A stretch of DNA of 64,000 nt from Bog-473 sp963824195. GTDB taxonomy: Bacteria > Actinomycetota > Acidimicrobiia > Acidimicrobiales > RAAP-2. Made by a program: the position numbers and the translations under genes. Below, piece after piece: positions 1-8,262 of this stretch. The DNA lies in contig CAWGOJ010000041.1 of assembly GCA_963824195.1 (NCBI GenBank), positions 124,001 through 188,000 on the forward strand. Reading direction: 5' to 3'. Under the pieces are notes generated by a model, which ran no database searches, was not told where the DNA came from, and saw nothing but the letters and a program-made list of their open reading frames with translations. The first letter of the stretch is position 1; each line of letters starts with the position of its first letter.

Positions 1-849
1 CTCGACCCGGGCGCCGGCCTCGACGACGCATCCGGCGAAGACGACCGCCGGGCCCACCACCTCGCCCTCGATGTCGCTCTCTCCCTCCGCCAGGACACCC
101 TTGCCCCGGTCCCCGAGCCCGGGGGCCACCACGGGACCGCGCTTGCCGTTGACGTAGTCGAAATTGGCCTCCAGATAGGCCGAGGGGGTGCCCGTGTCGA
201 GCCAGTAGCCATCGTCGGAGCGTGCGTAGAGCCCCCCGTCGCGCACCATGGCGGGGAACGTTTCCCGTTCGATCGACACCCGACCGCCCTCGGGGATCCT
301 GTCCAGGACCGAGGCCTCGAGTACGTAGGTCCCGGCGTTGATCTCGTTGGTAGGCGCCTCGTCGCGGGGTGGCTTCTCCACGAAGGCGATCACCCTGCCC
401 TCGTCATCGGTGGGCACGACGCCGAACGCAGAGGGGTCGGCGACGGGGTGCAGGGCGATCGTGCCCTCGGCCCCCCGCTCGCGGTGGAACGCCACCAGGC
501 TCGTCAGGTCCAGGTCGGTGAGCACGTCGCCGTTCACCACGACGAAGGTCTCGGCGATGCCGGCGAACTTCGCGGCGAAGCGGACGGCCCCGGCCGTGTC
601 GAGCGGTTCGGGCTCGACGGCGTAGATGAGCCGGACCCCGGAGGCACGCCCGTCGGGATAGGCCTGCATGAAGGCGTCGGGCAAGTAGCCCAGAGACAGA
701 ACCGCCTCGTCGACGCCGTGCAAGGCGAGCTGGCCGAGCACGCGCTCGATCATCGGGACCCCGACGATGGGGAGCATCTGCTTGGGTGAGGAGAGCGTCA
801 GGGGACGCAACCTCGTACCCTCGCCGCCGACGAGGACGACCGCTTTCAT
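1..849 (-). CDS. NDP-sugar nucleotidyltransferase (partial, 3' end outside window)
   Basis: Translating the minus strand from ATG at 849 gives a sugar-1-phosphate nucleotidyltransferase. The N-terminal signature MKAVVLVGGEGTRLRPLT binds the nucleotide, SPKQMLPI follows, and VVNGDVLTDLDL carries the metal-binding Asp. About 283 codons are present; the last visible part begins a left-handed beta-helix, so the gene runs off the left edge. The family makes GDP-mannose or dTDP/UDP sugars for surface glycans. Its ATG overlaps the TAA of the upstream gene (TAATG), which implies translational coupling. The substrate (mannose-1-P or glucose-1-P) cannot be settled from sequence alone. Confidence 0.9.
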   Translation of the reverse strand, partial: MKAVVLVGGEGTRLRPLTLSSPKQMLPIVGVPMIERVLGQLALHGVDEAVLSLGYLPDAFMQAYPDGRASGVRLIYAVEPEPLDTAGAVRFAAKFAGIAETFVVVNGDVLTDLDLTSLVAFHRERGAEGTIALHPVADPSAFGVVPTDDEGRVIAFVEKPPRDEAPTNEINAGTYVLEASVLDRIPEGGRVSIERETFPAMVRDGGLYARSDDGYWLDTGTPSAYLEANFDYVNGKRGPVVAPGLGDRGKGVLAEGESDIEGEVVGPAVVFAGCVVEAGARVE

Positions 850-1697
850 TACTTCGTCGTCGTTGTTGACGAGGGCTTCGTCGTCGTGGTCGAGGCCGGG
901 GTGGCGGGCGGAACCGTCGACCCTGGAGCCGTCGTCGACGTCACCATGTGCGCCGTCGACGTCGTGACGCCCGGCGTGGTGGTCGTCGTGGCGACGGGCT
1001 GGGAACCGGAGAGGACCTGGAGCAGCGCGGTGATGCTCGATGCCGGCGGCTTGGGCAACGAGCTGTTGGCCGGCACGAAGCCGACGGTGATGAGCTGCCG
1101 GTTGGCGAATTTCAGGTCCGCGGGTTTCACGGTCGTCAGGCCGCCAGCCTGCTCCAGCTCGCCGTTCTTCCCGGTCTTGGTCGTCAGCACCCACCAACGG
1201 GCCTCCACCTCACCGGCTTTGCCGGCGTCGGGGGTACCCGTCCCGCACTTCTCGCCGTTCGTATACAGGGGTACCTTGTCGGACGGGTACTTCAGGGAGG
1301 TGTTCGTCAGGGTCAGGCCCGTGTACCCCTCGGCGAACTTGCCCAGGGTTGCGTTGTTGCCGGCCTCGCTGGCGCTCTTGGGCGCGATCTGCAGGACGCC
1401 GTTCCCCGAACTCGTCAGGCCCGTGGTCGCGGTGGTCGGCGAGGCGGCCAAGGCCGGCTCCATCGTCCCGCAGATGTCGAAGGCCAGGGCGGCGTGCCAC
1501 GTCGTGGTCGTCGTCGGCTCGACCACCGCGGGGGTCTGGTCGTAGTGGTACTTGGCGAAGGCGATAGAACCGAGTCCGACCAGGACGATGACCACGAGCG
1601 CGGCGTACCAGTTCACCGGCATCTGCCCGCGATAGGTCGCGCCGCCTCCTGTTGCGGCGGCGCGGGCGACCGATTTCCCAGAGGAGCTTCTCGCCAT
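849..1697 (-). CDS. Membrane-anchored secreted protein with Thr-rich tail, unknown function
   Basis: 282 aa. About 30 polar residues precede one hydrophobic segment (WYAALVVIVLVGLGSIAFA), followed by an extracytoplasmic domain with CGT and CGTG cysteine motifs and a C-terminal tail rich in Thr, Ser and Pro. I chose ATG at 1697 because the upstream extension is Arg/Pro/Gly-rich shadow sequence. The gene lies 14 nt after the BTAD regulator and overlaps the nucleotidyltransferase start by one base, so the three form an operon. I do not recognise the family. The Thr/Pro tail may be O-glycosylated or span the wall, which is inference. Confidence 0.75.
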   Translation of the reverse strand: MARSSSGKSVARAAATGGGATYRGQMPVNWYAALVVIVLVGLGSIAFAKYHYDQTPAVVEPTTTTTWHAALAFDICGTMEPALAASPTTATTGLTSSGNGVLQIAPKSASEAGNNATLGKFAEGYTGLTLTNTSLKYPSDKVPLYTNGEKCGTGTPDAGKAGEVEARWWVLTTKTGKNGELEQAGGLTTVKPADLKFANRQLITVGFVPANSSLPKPPASSITALLQVLSGSQPVATTTTTPGVTTSTAHMVTSTTAPGSTVPPATPASTTTTKPSSTTTTK

Positions 1698-1711
1698 GGC
1701 GGGACGCCACC

Positions 1712-2500
1712 CTACAGCCTGGCGGGGCGCCCTTCGGCGACAGGCGACCCTTCCAGCAGGCCACGGTAGAGGGCCGTCGTCTCGGGATGGAGGCAGTCCA
1801 GCCGTACGGAGTCCGACCGTCCCGCCTGGGGCAACTCGGCATGTCCACCGTCCGCCTCCCCCGCCAGGGTGAGCAGCTCGGCCATCGTGGAGCGCAGCCC
1901 GACCCGGTTGCCCTGGGCTGCGGTGGCGCGCAACAACGCGCGGTACAGGCGCTCGTCGTAGGGGCTCACCCTGAGCGCCTGCCGGACCATCCATGCGGCA
2001 TCACTCCCGAGTCCGCGCCTCATGCACGCATCGGCCCCGCGCAACGCGGTGCGCACCACCAGCGATTCGAGGCGCGACTGGGTGCCGTCGAACACGGCCC
2101 AGTCGGCACGGTGCAGACCGCCAAAGAGGGGGCCCCGGATCAACTGCATGGCCTCGAGGAGCCGGTCCGGGTGGTCCGAGGCAGTCAACGAGGCGAAGCG
2201 GTCGACGTCGGTGATGACCGAGTCGCCCAGACGAAGGCCACACCCACGGGGAAGGTGGGGAGTGCCCTCTGGGGTCCGGCCCAGTGCCCGCCGGGCATCC
2301 GACGCGGTCGAGTGCACGGTGGGCAGGGCGACGGGCCGGTCGGGCCAGATCGCCAGCGCCCAGTCCGCGTGACGGACACCGCCCCGGTGGAAGGCCAGGT
2401 ACACCACGAGTTCGAGAGCCGCCGCGCGGCGGAAGGGCTCCGCGGTACCGCGGACAGTGACCGGGCCGAGGATCGCGACTTCGACGCCTTCGTGGGGCAC
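1712..2500 (-). CDS. BTAD-domain (SARP-like) transcriptional regulator
   Basis: 262 aa from GTG at 2500. The N-terminal 100 residues resemble the winged-helix part of SARP/BTAD regulators (VAILGPVTVRG, LAIWPDRPVA, ASDARRALG). The C-terminal half is the helical bacterial transcriptional activation domain (DACMRRG, VSPYDERLYRALLRA). A longer frame to 2617 exists, but its first 39 residues read through the tRNA gene at 2531-2604, so the internal GTG is preferred. It is the first gene of an operon with the secreted protein and nucleotidyltransferase and may control sugar-nucleotide supply. No operator is visible. Confidence 0.75.
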   Translation of the reverse strand: MPHEGVEVAILGPVTVRGTAEPFRRAAALELVVYLAFHRGGVRHADWALAIWPDRPVALPTVHSTASDARRALGRTPEGTPHLPRGCGLRLGDSVITDVDRFASLTASDHPDRLLEAMQLIRGPLFGGLHRADWAVFDGTQSRLESLVVRTALRGADACMRRGLGSDAAWMVRQALRVSPYDERLYRALLRATAAQGNRVGLRSTMAELLTLAGEADGGHAELPQAGRSDSVRLDCLHPETTALYRGLLEGSPVAEGRPARL

Positions 2501-2530
2501 ACCGGGGAACGGTCGGGTGGTGCCCTGCCG

Positions 2531-2604
2531 TGGGGGCGGAGGGATTCGAACCCTCACTGGGGACGGTTTAAGCGCCCTGCCTCTGCCTGTTGGGCTACGC
2601 CCCC
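2531..2604 (-). tRNA. tRNA with UAA anticodon and short variable loop
   Basis: The minus strand folds as a complete class I cloverleaf. GGGGGCG pairs with CGCCCCC, the anticodon stem is GGGCG/CGTCC around the loop CTTAAAC (anticodon TAA), the variable loop is the 5-nt CCAGT, and the T arm is GAGGG-TTCGAAT-CCCTC, with discriminator A. No CCA is encoded. The UAA anticodon would read the leucine codon UUA, yet bacterial tRNA-Leu normally has a long class II variable arm. Function and charged amino acid are therefore uncertain. Confidence 0.8.
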
Positions 2605-2668
2605 GGGACACCACCATTCTTGACCGACGCGGGCACCGCTATGACGCATGGGCCACAGGCGGCGGCGG

Positions 2669-4228
2669 TCAGCCAGGCACGGCGGAGACGAGGGGGCGAT
2701 GCCGCTCCAGGACCGCCAATTCGGCGTCGCGCGGTGCGTCGACCAGCTCGGTGTGCGCTCCGAAGATCATCGTGGCGCGACCCTCGGGGTCCCAGGGACG
2801 CCATCGACCGATGCCTTCGTGCGAGGGGCTCCCACTCCCGGCGAACGCGAGCCACGCCCTCTGCATCTGGTCGGAGAGCGACTGGACGGCCGGGCCTGCG
2901 CCGGAGAACATCTGCACCACCGGGAGGTGCACGGCTCCGAAGACGAAGGGGAGCTCCAAGGCGTGACACGCTCCGAGCATCCCGCCGAACGCAGGGGACT
3001 CCCAGTCGAACAGGTAGACAAAGGTCCGTGAGCCGCGTGCCGCGTGTGTCGCGGCGAGCTGGAGGCTGGGCCAGCGGAAGACGATGTCGGTCCCGACGGC
3101 CACCCAGATGTCCCTGGCGCCCACAGGCTCTTCGCGGGCCGCCCGGGCCGCCCTGTAGGCGTCGATCACCTCGCCGGCGGGCATGTCGGGTACGGCATTG
3201 GCGACCCAGCGCTGGACCCCTTCCTCGTCCAGCGCCATGAGCGCCGGGTTCCCGAGGCCGAAGAGGGTCAGCTCGTCCCGGTTGGTGCCGATCAGCAGGT
3301 CGATCCCGGCCGACGCGCCGTTGGCCACGGCGACCAGTGGATCGTCGGGCAGGAGGACCCCGTCGACGACGGGCAGGAACGGCAGCGGGATCATGCCTGG
3401 GTCAGGACGCCGCCTCCCGATCTCCTCCGTGGCGGCCACGAGCTCGGAGGCCGGGATCCGCGCCAGCGACGCCCTGTCGCAGGACGCGATCCCCAGCACG
3501 GCAGTGAGGCGCTCCGCCGATCGCTCCGACTCCTCCACGGAGTGCGCGTGCACGCCCCCGCTCTGCACCACGGCTCGGCGGAACAGACCCGACGCGGCCG
3601 GCGTGCCGAGCAGCGTGGCCACGCTGAACCCACCGGCCGACTCGCCGAAGATCGTGACGTTGTCGGCATCGCCGCCGAAGGTCGCGATGTTGTCGCGGAC
3701 CCATGCCAGCGCGGCCAGTTGGTCGTGGATTCCCCAATTGCCGACCAGACCGTCCGGGTCGGCCAGGTCGCGGTGCCCGAGAAAGCCGAGTGCGCCGAGC
3801 CGGTAATTGATGGTCACCACCACGGCGTTGCCGTTGCGCACGAGGTTGCCACCCCGGTAGAGGAACACGGACCCGCTGCCCGACGTGAAGCCGCCCCCGT
3901 GAATGAACACCATGACGGGCCTGCCCTGACCTGACGTGTACGTGGGCGTCTCCGGCAAGTCGGGCGTCCAGACGTTGAGCGAGAGGCAGTCCTCGCTGTG
4001 CGGCTCGGACGCCTCGGGGTCCGAAGGGCTCGTGATGCCCGGTACGGAGGCCGATTGCGGCGCGATCGGCCCGAAGGTCGATGCATCGCGGACCTCGTCC
4101 CACGCCTCGGGTGGTTGGGGTGGTCGCCAGCGCAACTCGCCGACCGGCGCCCGCGCATAGGGGATGCCGGAGAACGACCACAGGTCGCCGCGCCACACAC
4201 CCCTCAACCGCCCCTGAGCGATGGACAC
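2669..4228 (-). CDS. Type B carboxylesterase / alpha-beta hydrolase
   Basis: 519 aa. Hallmarks of the family are the oxyanion-hole stretch MVFIHGGGF (about residue 106), the nucleophile elbow FGESAGG with Ser197, SEDCLSLNVW, and a catalytic-His region GACHALELPFVFG near the C terminus. It hydrolyses carboxylic esters; the substrate is unknown. I chose GTG at 4228 because GGAGG lies five bases before it; a longer frame to 4348 lacks such a site and its extra residues look non-coding. It is divergent from the NlpC/P60 gene, with 145 bp between the two starts. Confidence 0.9.
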   Translation of the reverse strand: MSIAQGRLRGVWRGDLWSFSGIPYARAPVGELRWRPPQPPEAWDEVRDASTFGPIAPQSASVPGITSPSDPEASEPHSEDCLSLNVWTPDLPETPTYTSGQGRPVMVFIHGGGFTSGSGSVFLYRGGNLVRNGNAVVVTINYRLGALGFLGHRDLADPDGLVGNWGIHDQLAALAWVRDNIATFGGDADNVTIFGESAGGFSVATLLGTPAASGLFRRAVVQSGGVHAHSVEESERSAERLTAVLGIASCDRASLARIPASELVAATEEIGRRRPDPGMIPLPFLPVVDGVLLPDDPLVAVANGASAGIDLLIGTNRDELTLFGLGNPALMALDEEGVQRWVANAVPDMPAGEVIDAYRAARAAREEPVGARDIWVAVGTDIVFRWPSLQLAATHAARGSRTFVYLFDWESPAFGGMLGACHALELPFVFGAVHLPVVQMFSGAGPAVQSLSDQMQRAWLAFAGSGSPSHEGIGRWRPWDPEGRATMIFGAHTELVDAPRDAELAVLERHRPLVSAVPG

Positions 4229-4360
4229 GACTCCCTCCACGTACGGCACCCTAGGTACGGTGGCCCACAGGGTCAATCGTGCCGAAGGTGAACGGCACGC
4301 GAACACGGGCCGCAACCCGACCGAAACGCCGGGGTGGCGAATCTGCAACCACGCAGCCGT

Positions 4361-4366
4361 TACGCT
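4361..4366 (+). promoter_or_regulatory. -10 element TACGCT for leaderless NlpC/P60 gene
   Basis: TACGCT followed by 7 nt and then GTG at 4374. This is the actinobacterial TAnnnT -10 placed so that transcription would begin at the start codon. No clear -35 is seen. Confidence 0.55.
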
Positions 4367-4373
4367 TCACGAC

Positions 4374-5651
4374 GTGGGTGCAGTGAATTGTCGGGGCACT
4401 GTCCGCAGGCGGACCCGTGTCGCCCGAGCGGCCGTCATCGCCGGGCTCCTTGGCGCCTGGTTCTCGACCGCCACCACGGCCGGCGCCACTGGCACATCGA
4501 CCTCCACCACCCTTCCCGGGGCGGCGCCGAACCAGTCGCAGATCAACGCGACGCAGTCGCAGGTCGCCCAGATAGAGGGGACACTGACGCAGGAGGAGCA
4601 GCAGACGTCGATCCTCGACGACAAGTACAACACCGCCGTCCAGAACCTCCAGGACGCGCAGAGTGCGCTCCGGACGATCGCGACCGGCCTCCTCCACGCG
4701 AGATCGGCGGTCGATGTGGACAAGCGACTCGTCTCGACCGACGCCGTCGCTGCCTATGTCTACGGGACGCCCGAGACGGGCTTCGCCTCCTACTTCTCGT
4801 CGTCGGCGACGGACAACGAGGCCCGCAACCAGTACACCAATCAGATCGTCGGCAATCTCACGAGGGACGAAGCCGCGCTGGAGAGCTCCGAGGCGCGTCT
4901 GCAGACCGAAGAGGCCCAGCAGCAGACCGAGGCGGCTCAGGCCCAGCAGGAAGCTGCGCAGTCCAAGTCCTTGGCGCAGGCCAACGAGCAGGAGGCCGCG
5001 ACGACCAAGGCGACGCTGGGCCAGGTGCAGGGCCAGCTGGCCCAGGAGGTCGCACAGGCCGCAATTGAAGAGGCCCAGCAGGAAGCTGCGGCAGCGGCCA
5101 AGGCCGCCAGCCAGGCGCAGCAACAGCAAGCCGCCGCCGCCGCGGAGGCAGCCGCCACGGTCGCCGGCGCGGTCGGTGGATCCTCGAGCGGGGCGGCGGC
5201 GACCGACGCGGCGAACCAGGCCTCTGGGACGACGGGTACGCAGGGGCCGGTGGGCGGGTCGGATTCCGGGAGCGGGTCGGGGATGGCCGCGGTGCAGGCT
5301 GCGGTCTCGCAACTGGGCGTGCCGTACGTCTTCGGCGGCGAACAGCCCGGTACGGGCTTCGACTGCTCGGGTCTGGTGCAGTGGGCCTGGGGGCAGGCCG
5401 GTGTGTCCATTCCGAGGACCACCGAGACTCAGTGGCCGGCCCTGCAGCACGTGTCGCTCGATGCCCTCGAGCCCGGTGACCTGCTCTTCTATTACAATCT
5501 CGATGGCGACAACCAGGTGGACCACGTCGTGATGTACACCGGCTCGGGACCCTACGGGACCGACACGGTGATTCAGGCCCCGTTCACCGGCTCGACGGTT
5601 TCGTACTCACCCATCTTCACCGAGGGCCTCATCGGGGCGGCGCGACCCTAA
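4374..5651 (+). CDS. Secreted NlpC/P60 peptidoglycan endopeptidase with coiled-coil N-terminal region
   Basis: 425 aa. An Arg-rich n-region and hydrophobic segment (AAVIAGLLGAWFS) form a signal peptide. Residues of about 45-290 are Gln/Ala/Glu-rich coiled coil, as in RipA- and CwlO-type hydrolases, followed by a Gly/Ser linker. The C-terminal NlpC/P60 domain has the nucleophile in FDCSGLVQW (Cys331) and His384 in DHVVMY. It should cleave peptide stems of peptidoglycan outside the membrane, with the coiled coil docking to a regulator such as FtsEX (family knowledge). The GTG at 4374 is favoured by a -10 hexamer 7 nt upstream. Confidence 0.9.
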   Translation: MGAVNCRGTVRRRTRVARAAVIAGLLGAWFSTATTAGATGTSTSTTLPGAAPNQSQINATQSQVAQIEGTLTQEEQQTSILDDKYNTAVQNLQDAQSALRTIATGLLHARSAVDVDKRLVSTDAVAAYVYGTPETGFASYFSSSATDNEARNQYTNQIVGNLTRDEAALESSEARLQTEEAQQQTEAAQAQQEAAQSKSLAQANEQEAATTKATLGQVQGQLAQEVAQAAIEEAQQEAAAAAKAASQAQQQQAAAAAEAAATVAGAVGGSSSGAAATDAANQASGTTGTQGPVGGSDSGSGSGMAAVQAAVSQLGVPYVFGGEQPGTGFDCSGLVQWAWGQAGVSIPRTTETQWPALQHVSLDALEPGDLLFYYNLDGDNQVDHVVMYTGSGPYGTDTVIQAPFTGSTVSYSPIFTEGLIGAARP

Positions 5652-5699
5652 GCGCCGTCGGCGGTCGCGACCCCAGGATCCACCAACCCGTGCGGTCGG

Positions 5700-5705
5700 T
5701 ACGAT
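5700..5705 (+). promoter_or_regulatory. -10 element TACGAT for leaderless acyltransferase gene
   Basis: TACGAT, 6 nt, then ATG at 5712. There is no Shine-Dalgarno, which is consistent with leaderless transcription. Confidence 0.5.
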
Positions 5706-5711
5706 GGCCCG

Positions 5712-6593
5712 ATGGTCAGCGGGCGCCCGGTTGTCGGCGAGAAGAACCGATCAACGGCCATCGTCCCGATCCGCGTGCCCGCTGAGGACGACGACGAACT
5801 GGAAGATGCCCGTTTGTCCGACGTCGACGAGTGGGGTCGATCCGAACGGACCCGGGCCCTGACGCGAGCGATCTACGAGCCCATCTACTCGAAGTGGTTC
5901 CGCGCCGAGTGGGAGGGGCTGGAGCGGATCCCGACTGAGGGCGGTGCCCTGCTCGTGGCCAATCACGCCGGGGCGATCCCCTCGGACGCGCCGGTGATCA
6001 TGCACGGAATTGAGAAGGAGCTCGGTCGCCCCGTCTACGGACTGGCCGACTACTTCTTCAGGACGGTCCCGGTCGTGGGGACCCTGTGGGCCCGTGCCGG
6101 CGGGGTGTCGGCCCGGCCCGCCAATGCATATCGCCTTCTGAAGGAGCAACACCAGCTTGCACTCGTCTTCCCCGAGGGGACGAAGGGCCCGTCGAAGTCC
6201 TTCACGGACCGCTACCAGCTGCGTCGCTTCGGGCGAGGAGGCTTCGTCGAGATCGCCATGCGGGCCGGCGTCCCCGTCATCCCCATCGCGGTCATCGGGT
6301 CGGAGGAGGCGATGCCCGTGATCATGCGCGTACCCACGCTGGCCAAGGCGCTCGGCGTCCCCTACTTCCCGATCACCGCGAACGTGCTGGCCTTCGGACC
6401 GCTCGGCATCGTGACCCCCTTCCCCGCCAAGTTCAAACTTCGGGTGCTCGATCCGGTTCACTTCGACGTGCCGGCGGACCAGGACCGGTACTCGAAGAGC
6501 CGGATCATGGAGGAGTCGGAGCGGATCCGCTCACAGCTCCAGGAGGCCGTGTACGACATGCTGCGTGACCGGCGCAGCGTATGGTTCGGGTGA
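5712..6593 (+). CDS. PlsC-like lysophospholipid acyltransferase
   Basis: 293 aa. It carries the acyltransferase signature LLVANHAGAIPSD (catalytic His and Asp, about residue 80), FPEGTKG (about 155) and VPVIPIAVIGSEEAM (about 190). The family transfers acyl groups to lysophosphatidic acid or related glycerolipids at the membrane. The N-terminal 40 residues are acidic and probably unstructured. It is followed after 7 nt by an SDR gene in the same direction, so the two are probably co-transcribed. Confidence 0.88.
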   Translation: MVSGRPVVGEKNRSTAIVPIRVPAEDDDELEDARLSDVDEWGRSERTRALTRAIYEPIYSKWFRAEWEGLERIPTEGGALLVANHAGAIPSDAPVIMHGIEKELGRPVYGLADYFFRTVPVVGTLWARAGGVSARPANAYRLLKEQHQLALVFPEGTKGPSKSFTDRYQLRRFGRGGFVEIAMRAGVPVIPIAVIGSEEAMPVIMRVPTLAKALGVPYFPITANVLAFGPLGIVTPFPAKFKLRVLDPVHFDVPADQDRYSKSRIMEESERIRSQLQEAVYDMLRDRRSVWFG

Positions 6594-6600
6594 ACCCGGC

Positions 6601-7638
6601 ATGAGTCGGCGTGTCCTCGTCACGGGTGCCGACACCTTCTGGGGCGGTCGGATGGTCCAGGCCCTCGAGAACGACCCCAGCATGGACGTGATCCTGGGCA
6701 TGGGCACCAACGCACCCTCGGTGCCGTTCGAGCGGGCCGAGTTCGTCCGGGCGGACCAGACATACTCCATCCTGAACCGGATCGTGAAGGCGACCCAGGT
6801 CGACACGATCCTCCACACGTTCATGATCACAAACTCGACCACGGTGCCGAGGCGGGCCATGCACGAGATCAACGTGATCGGGACGATGAACCTCCTGGCG
6901 GCAGCGGGAACCGCGGGCTCGTCGGTCCGCCACATCGTGGTCAAGTCGTCGACGCTGGTCTACGGCTCCGCGGCAAGCGACCCGAACACCTTCCACGAGG
7001 ACACGCCACGCACCAGTCCGGTCAAGAACAGCGTGGAGCGGGCGCTCGTCGAGGCCGAAGGCCTCGTACGGGACTTCTCGGAGGACAACCCCGCCACCCG
7101 GGTGACCGTCCTCCGCTTCGCCAACGTCCTCGGCACGCACCTGACCACGCCGATCAGCCGCAATCTGTCGGGGCCCCTTTGTCCGGCCATCTTCGGCTTC
7201 GACCCGCTCCTGCAGTTCGTGGAGGAGGACGACGTCGTGCGTGCACTCGCCCATGTCACCCGGGGCAGCATCCCCGGTCTTTACAACGTGGCCGGGGACG
7301 GCAGGCTCCCCTGGAGCGAGGTGGCAGGTATCTGCGGGACGCGGCTGATCCCCCTCTCGCCCTTCAGCCCCCTGAAGATCCGCCCCCTCGCCAGACTGTT
7401 CGACCTCCCCGAGGAGCTGGTGGACTTGCTCCGCTACGGTCGAGGCGTCGACACGCGACGGTTCGCCGCGACGGGTTTCACCTACAACGCCACGAGCGCC
7501 GGTGCAGTGCGCACCTTCATCAGGGCGATGCGGCTGCGGCGGCAGTCCGGCCGGGAGCCGATGTCGTACACGTACGAACACGACGTTGAGCAATTCTTCC
7601 GACACTCGCCGTCGGTCATGAACACCAACGACACCTGA
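6601..7638 (+). CDS. SDR-family NAD(P)-dependent epimerase/dehydratase-like protein
   Basis: 345 aa with an extended-SDR Rossmann fold starting at the N terminus (RRVLVTGADTFWGG). The residues usually supplying the YxxxK pair are not obvious, because the expected Tyr region reads VYGSAAS. That makes enzymatic activity less certain than nucleotide binding. I chose ATG at 6601, 7 nt after the acyltransferase stop; a start at 6565 would overlap that gene. Pairing with a PlsC-like enzyme suggests a lipid or envelope role (inference). Confidence 0.8.
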   Translation: MSRRVLVTGADTFWGGRMVQALENDPSMDVILGMGTNAPSVPFERAEFVRADQTYSILNRIVKATQVDTILHTFMITNSTTVPRRAMHEINVIGTMNLLAAAGTAGSSVRHIVVKSSTLVYGSAASDPNTFHEDTPRTSPVKNSVERALVEAEGLVRDFSEDNPATRVTVLRFANVLGTHLTTPISRNLSGPLCPAIFGFDPLLQFVEEDDVVRALAHVTRGSIPGLYNVAGDGRLPWSEVAGICGTRLIPLSPFSPLKIRPLARLFDLPEELVDLLRYGRGVDTRRFAATGFTYNATSAGAVRTFIRAMRLRRQSGREPMSYTYEHDVEQFFRHSPSVMNTNDT

Positions 7639-7641
7639 CGC

Positions 7642-8262
7642 TCAGCCACCGATCCACTCCGCCACCAGGCCCGGCTCACGGACGGCCCACTCCTCGGCCG
7701 TGATCGCGTACCGCACGTGGTCCTCCCAGACGCCGTCGATCTCGAGGAAGCGCAACGCGACCCCCTCTTCCCGGATACCCAGCTTCTCGACTACCCGCCG
7801 GCTGGCGAGATTCCTCGGGATGATCGAGATCTCCACCCGGTGCAGCGAGATCGCCTCGAAGGCGAACCGCAGTGTGACCACGACTGCTTCAGGCACCAGC
7901 CCCCGACCTGCCATGGCCTCGTCGACCCAGTAGCCGATGAACGCGCTCTGGAACGGACCACGCTGAATGGACGAGAGCGTCACCTCACCGGCGAAGCGCT
8001 CGCCGACGAAGATCCCGAACCCGTAGCCCGTGCCCAGATGCCTCTCGCGCTCGCGGATGCCGCACCGGGCCGCGAAGCTGGGGCGGTCCTCCGACGGCAC
8101 CGGTGCACCCTTGGGCCGCGGCTCCCACCGGAGCAGCCAGTCGGCACACCGGGTCCGCACCTCGTGCCAGGCGGGGAAGTCGTCCTCGCTCAGCGAGCGC
8201 AGCAGCACCCGCCGGCCGCGCAACTCCAATGGCGCGTGGCGCACCGCCCTGGCCGCACTCAT
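7642..8262 (-). CDS. GNAT N-acetyltransferase (RimJ/RimL type)
   Basis: 206 aa. The GNAT fold is seen in LRSLSEDDFPAWHEVR at the N terminus, in the acetyl-CoA region (IGYWVDEAMAGRGL then VVVTLRFAFE) and in HRVEISIIPRNLASRRVVEKLG, which is typical of ribosomal-protein N-acetyltransferases. ATG at 8262 overlaps the aminotransferase stop as ATGA, so the two are translationally coupled. The substrate could be a protein N terminus or a small amine. Confidence 0.88.
   Translation of the reverse strand: MSAARAVRHAPLELRGRRVLLRSLSEDDFPAWHEVRTRCADWLLRWEPRPKGAPVPSEDRPSFAARCGIRERERHLGTGYGFGIFVGERFAGEVTLSSIQRGPFQSAFIGYWVDEAMAGRGLVPEAVVVTLRFAFEAISLHRVEISIIPRNLASRRVVEKLGIREEGVALRFLEIDGVWEDHVRYAITAEEWAVREPGLVAEWIGG

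Noticed and set aside
2501..2617. Upstream extension of the BTAD protein
   Set aside because: Its residues are the translated tRNA (RVRIPPPPR-type string), a common artefact.
1652..2623. 323-codon plus-strand frame
   Set aside because: It is antisense to the BTAD regulator and the tRNA and has Arg/Gly-rich composition without domains.
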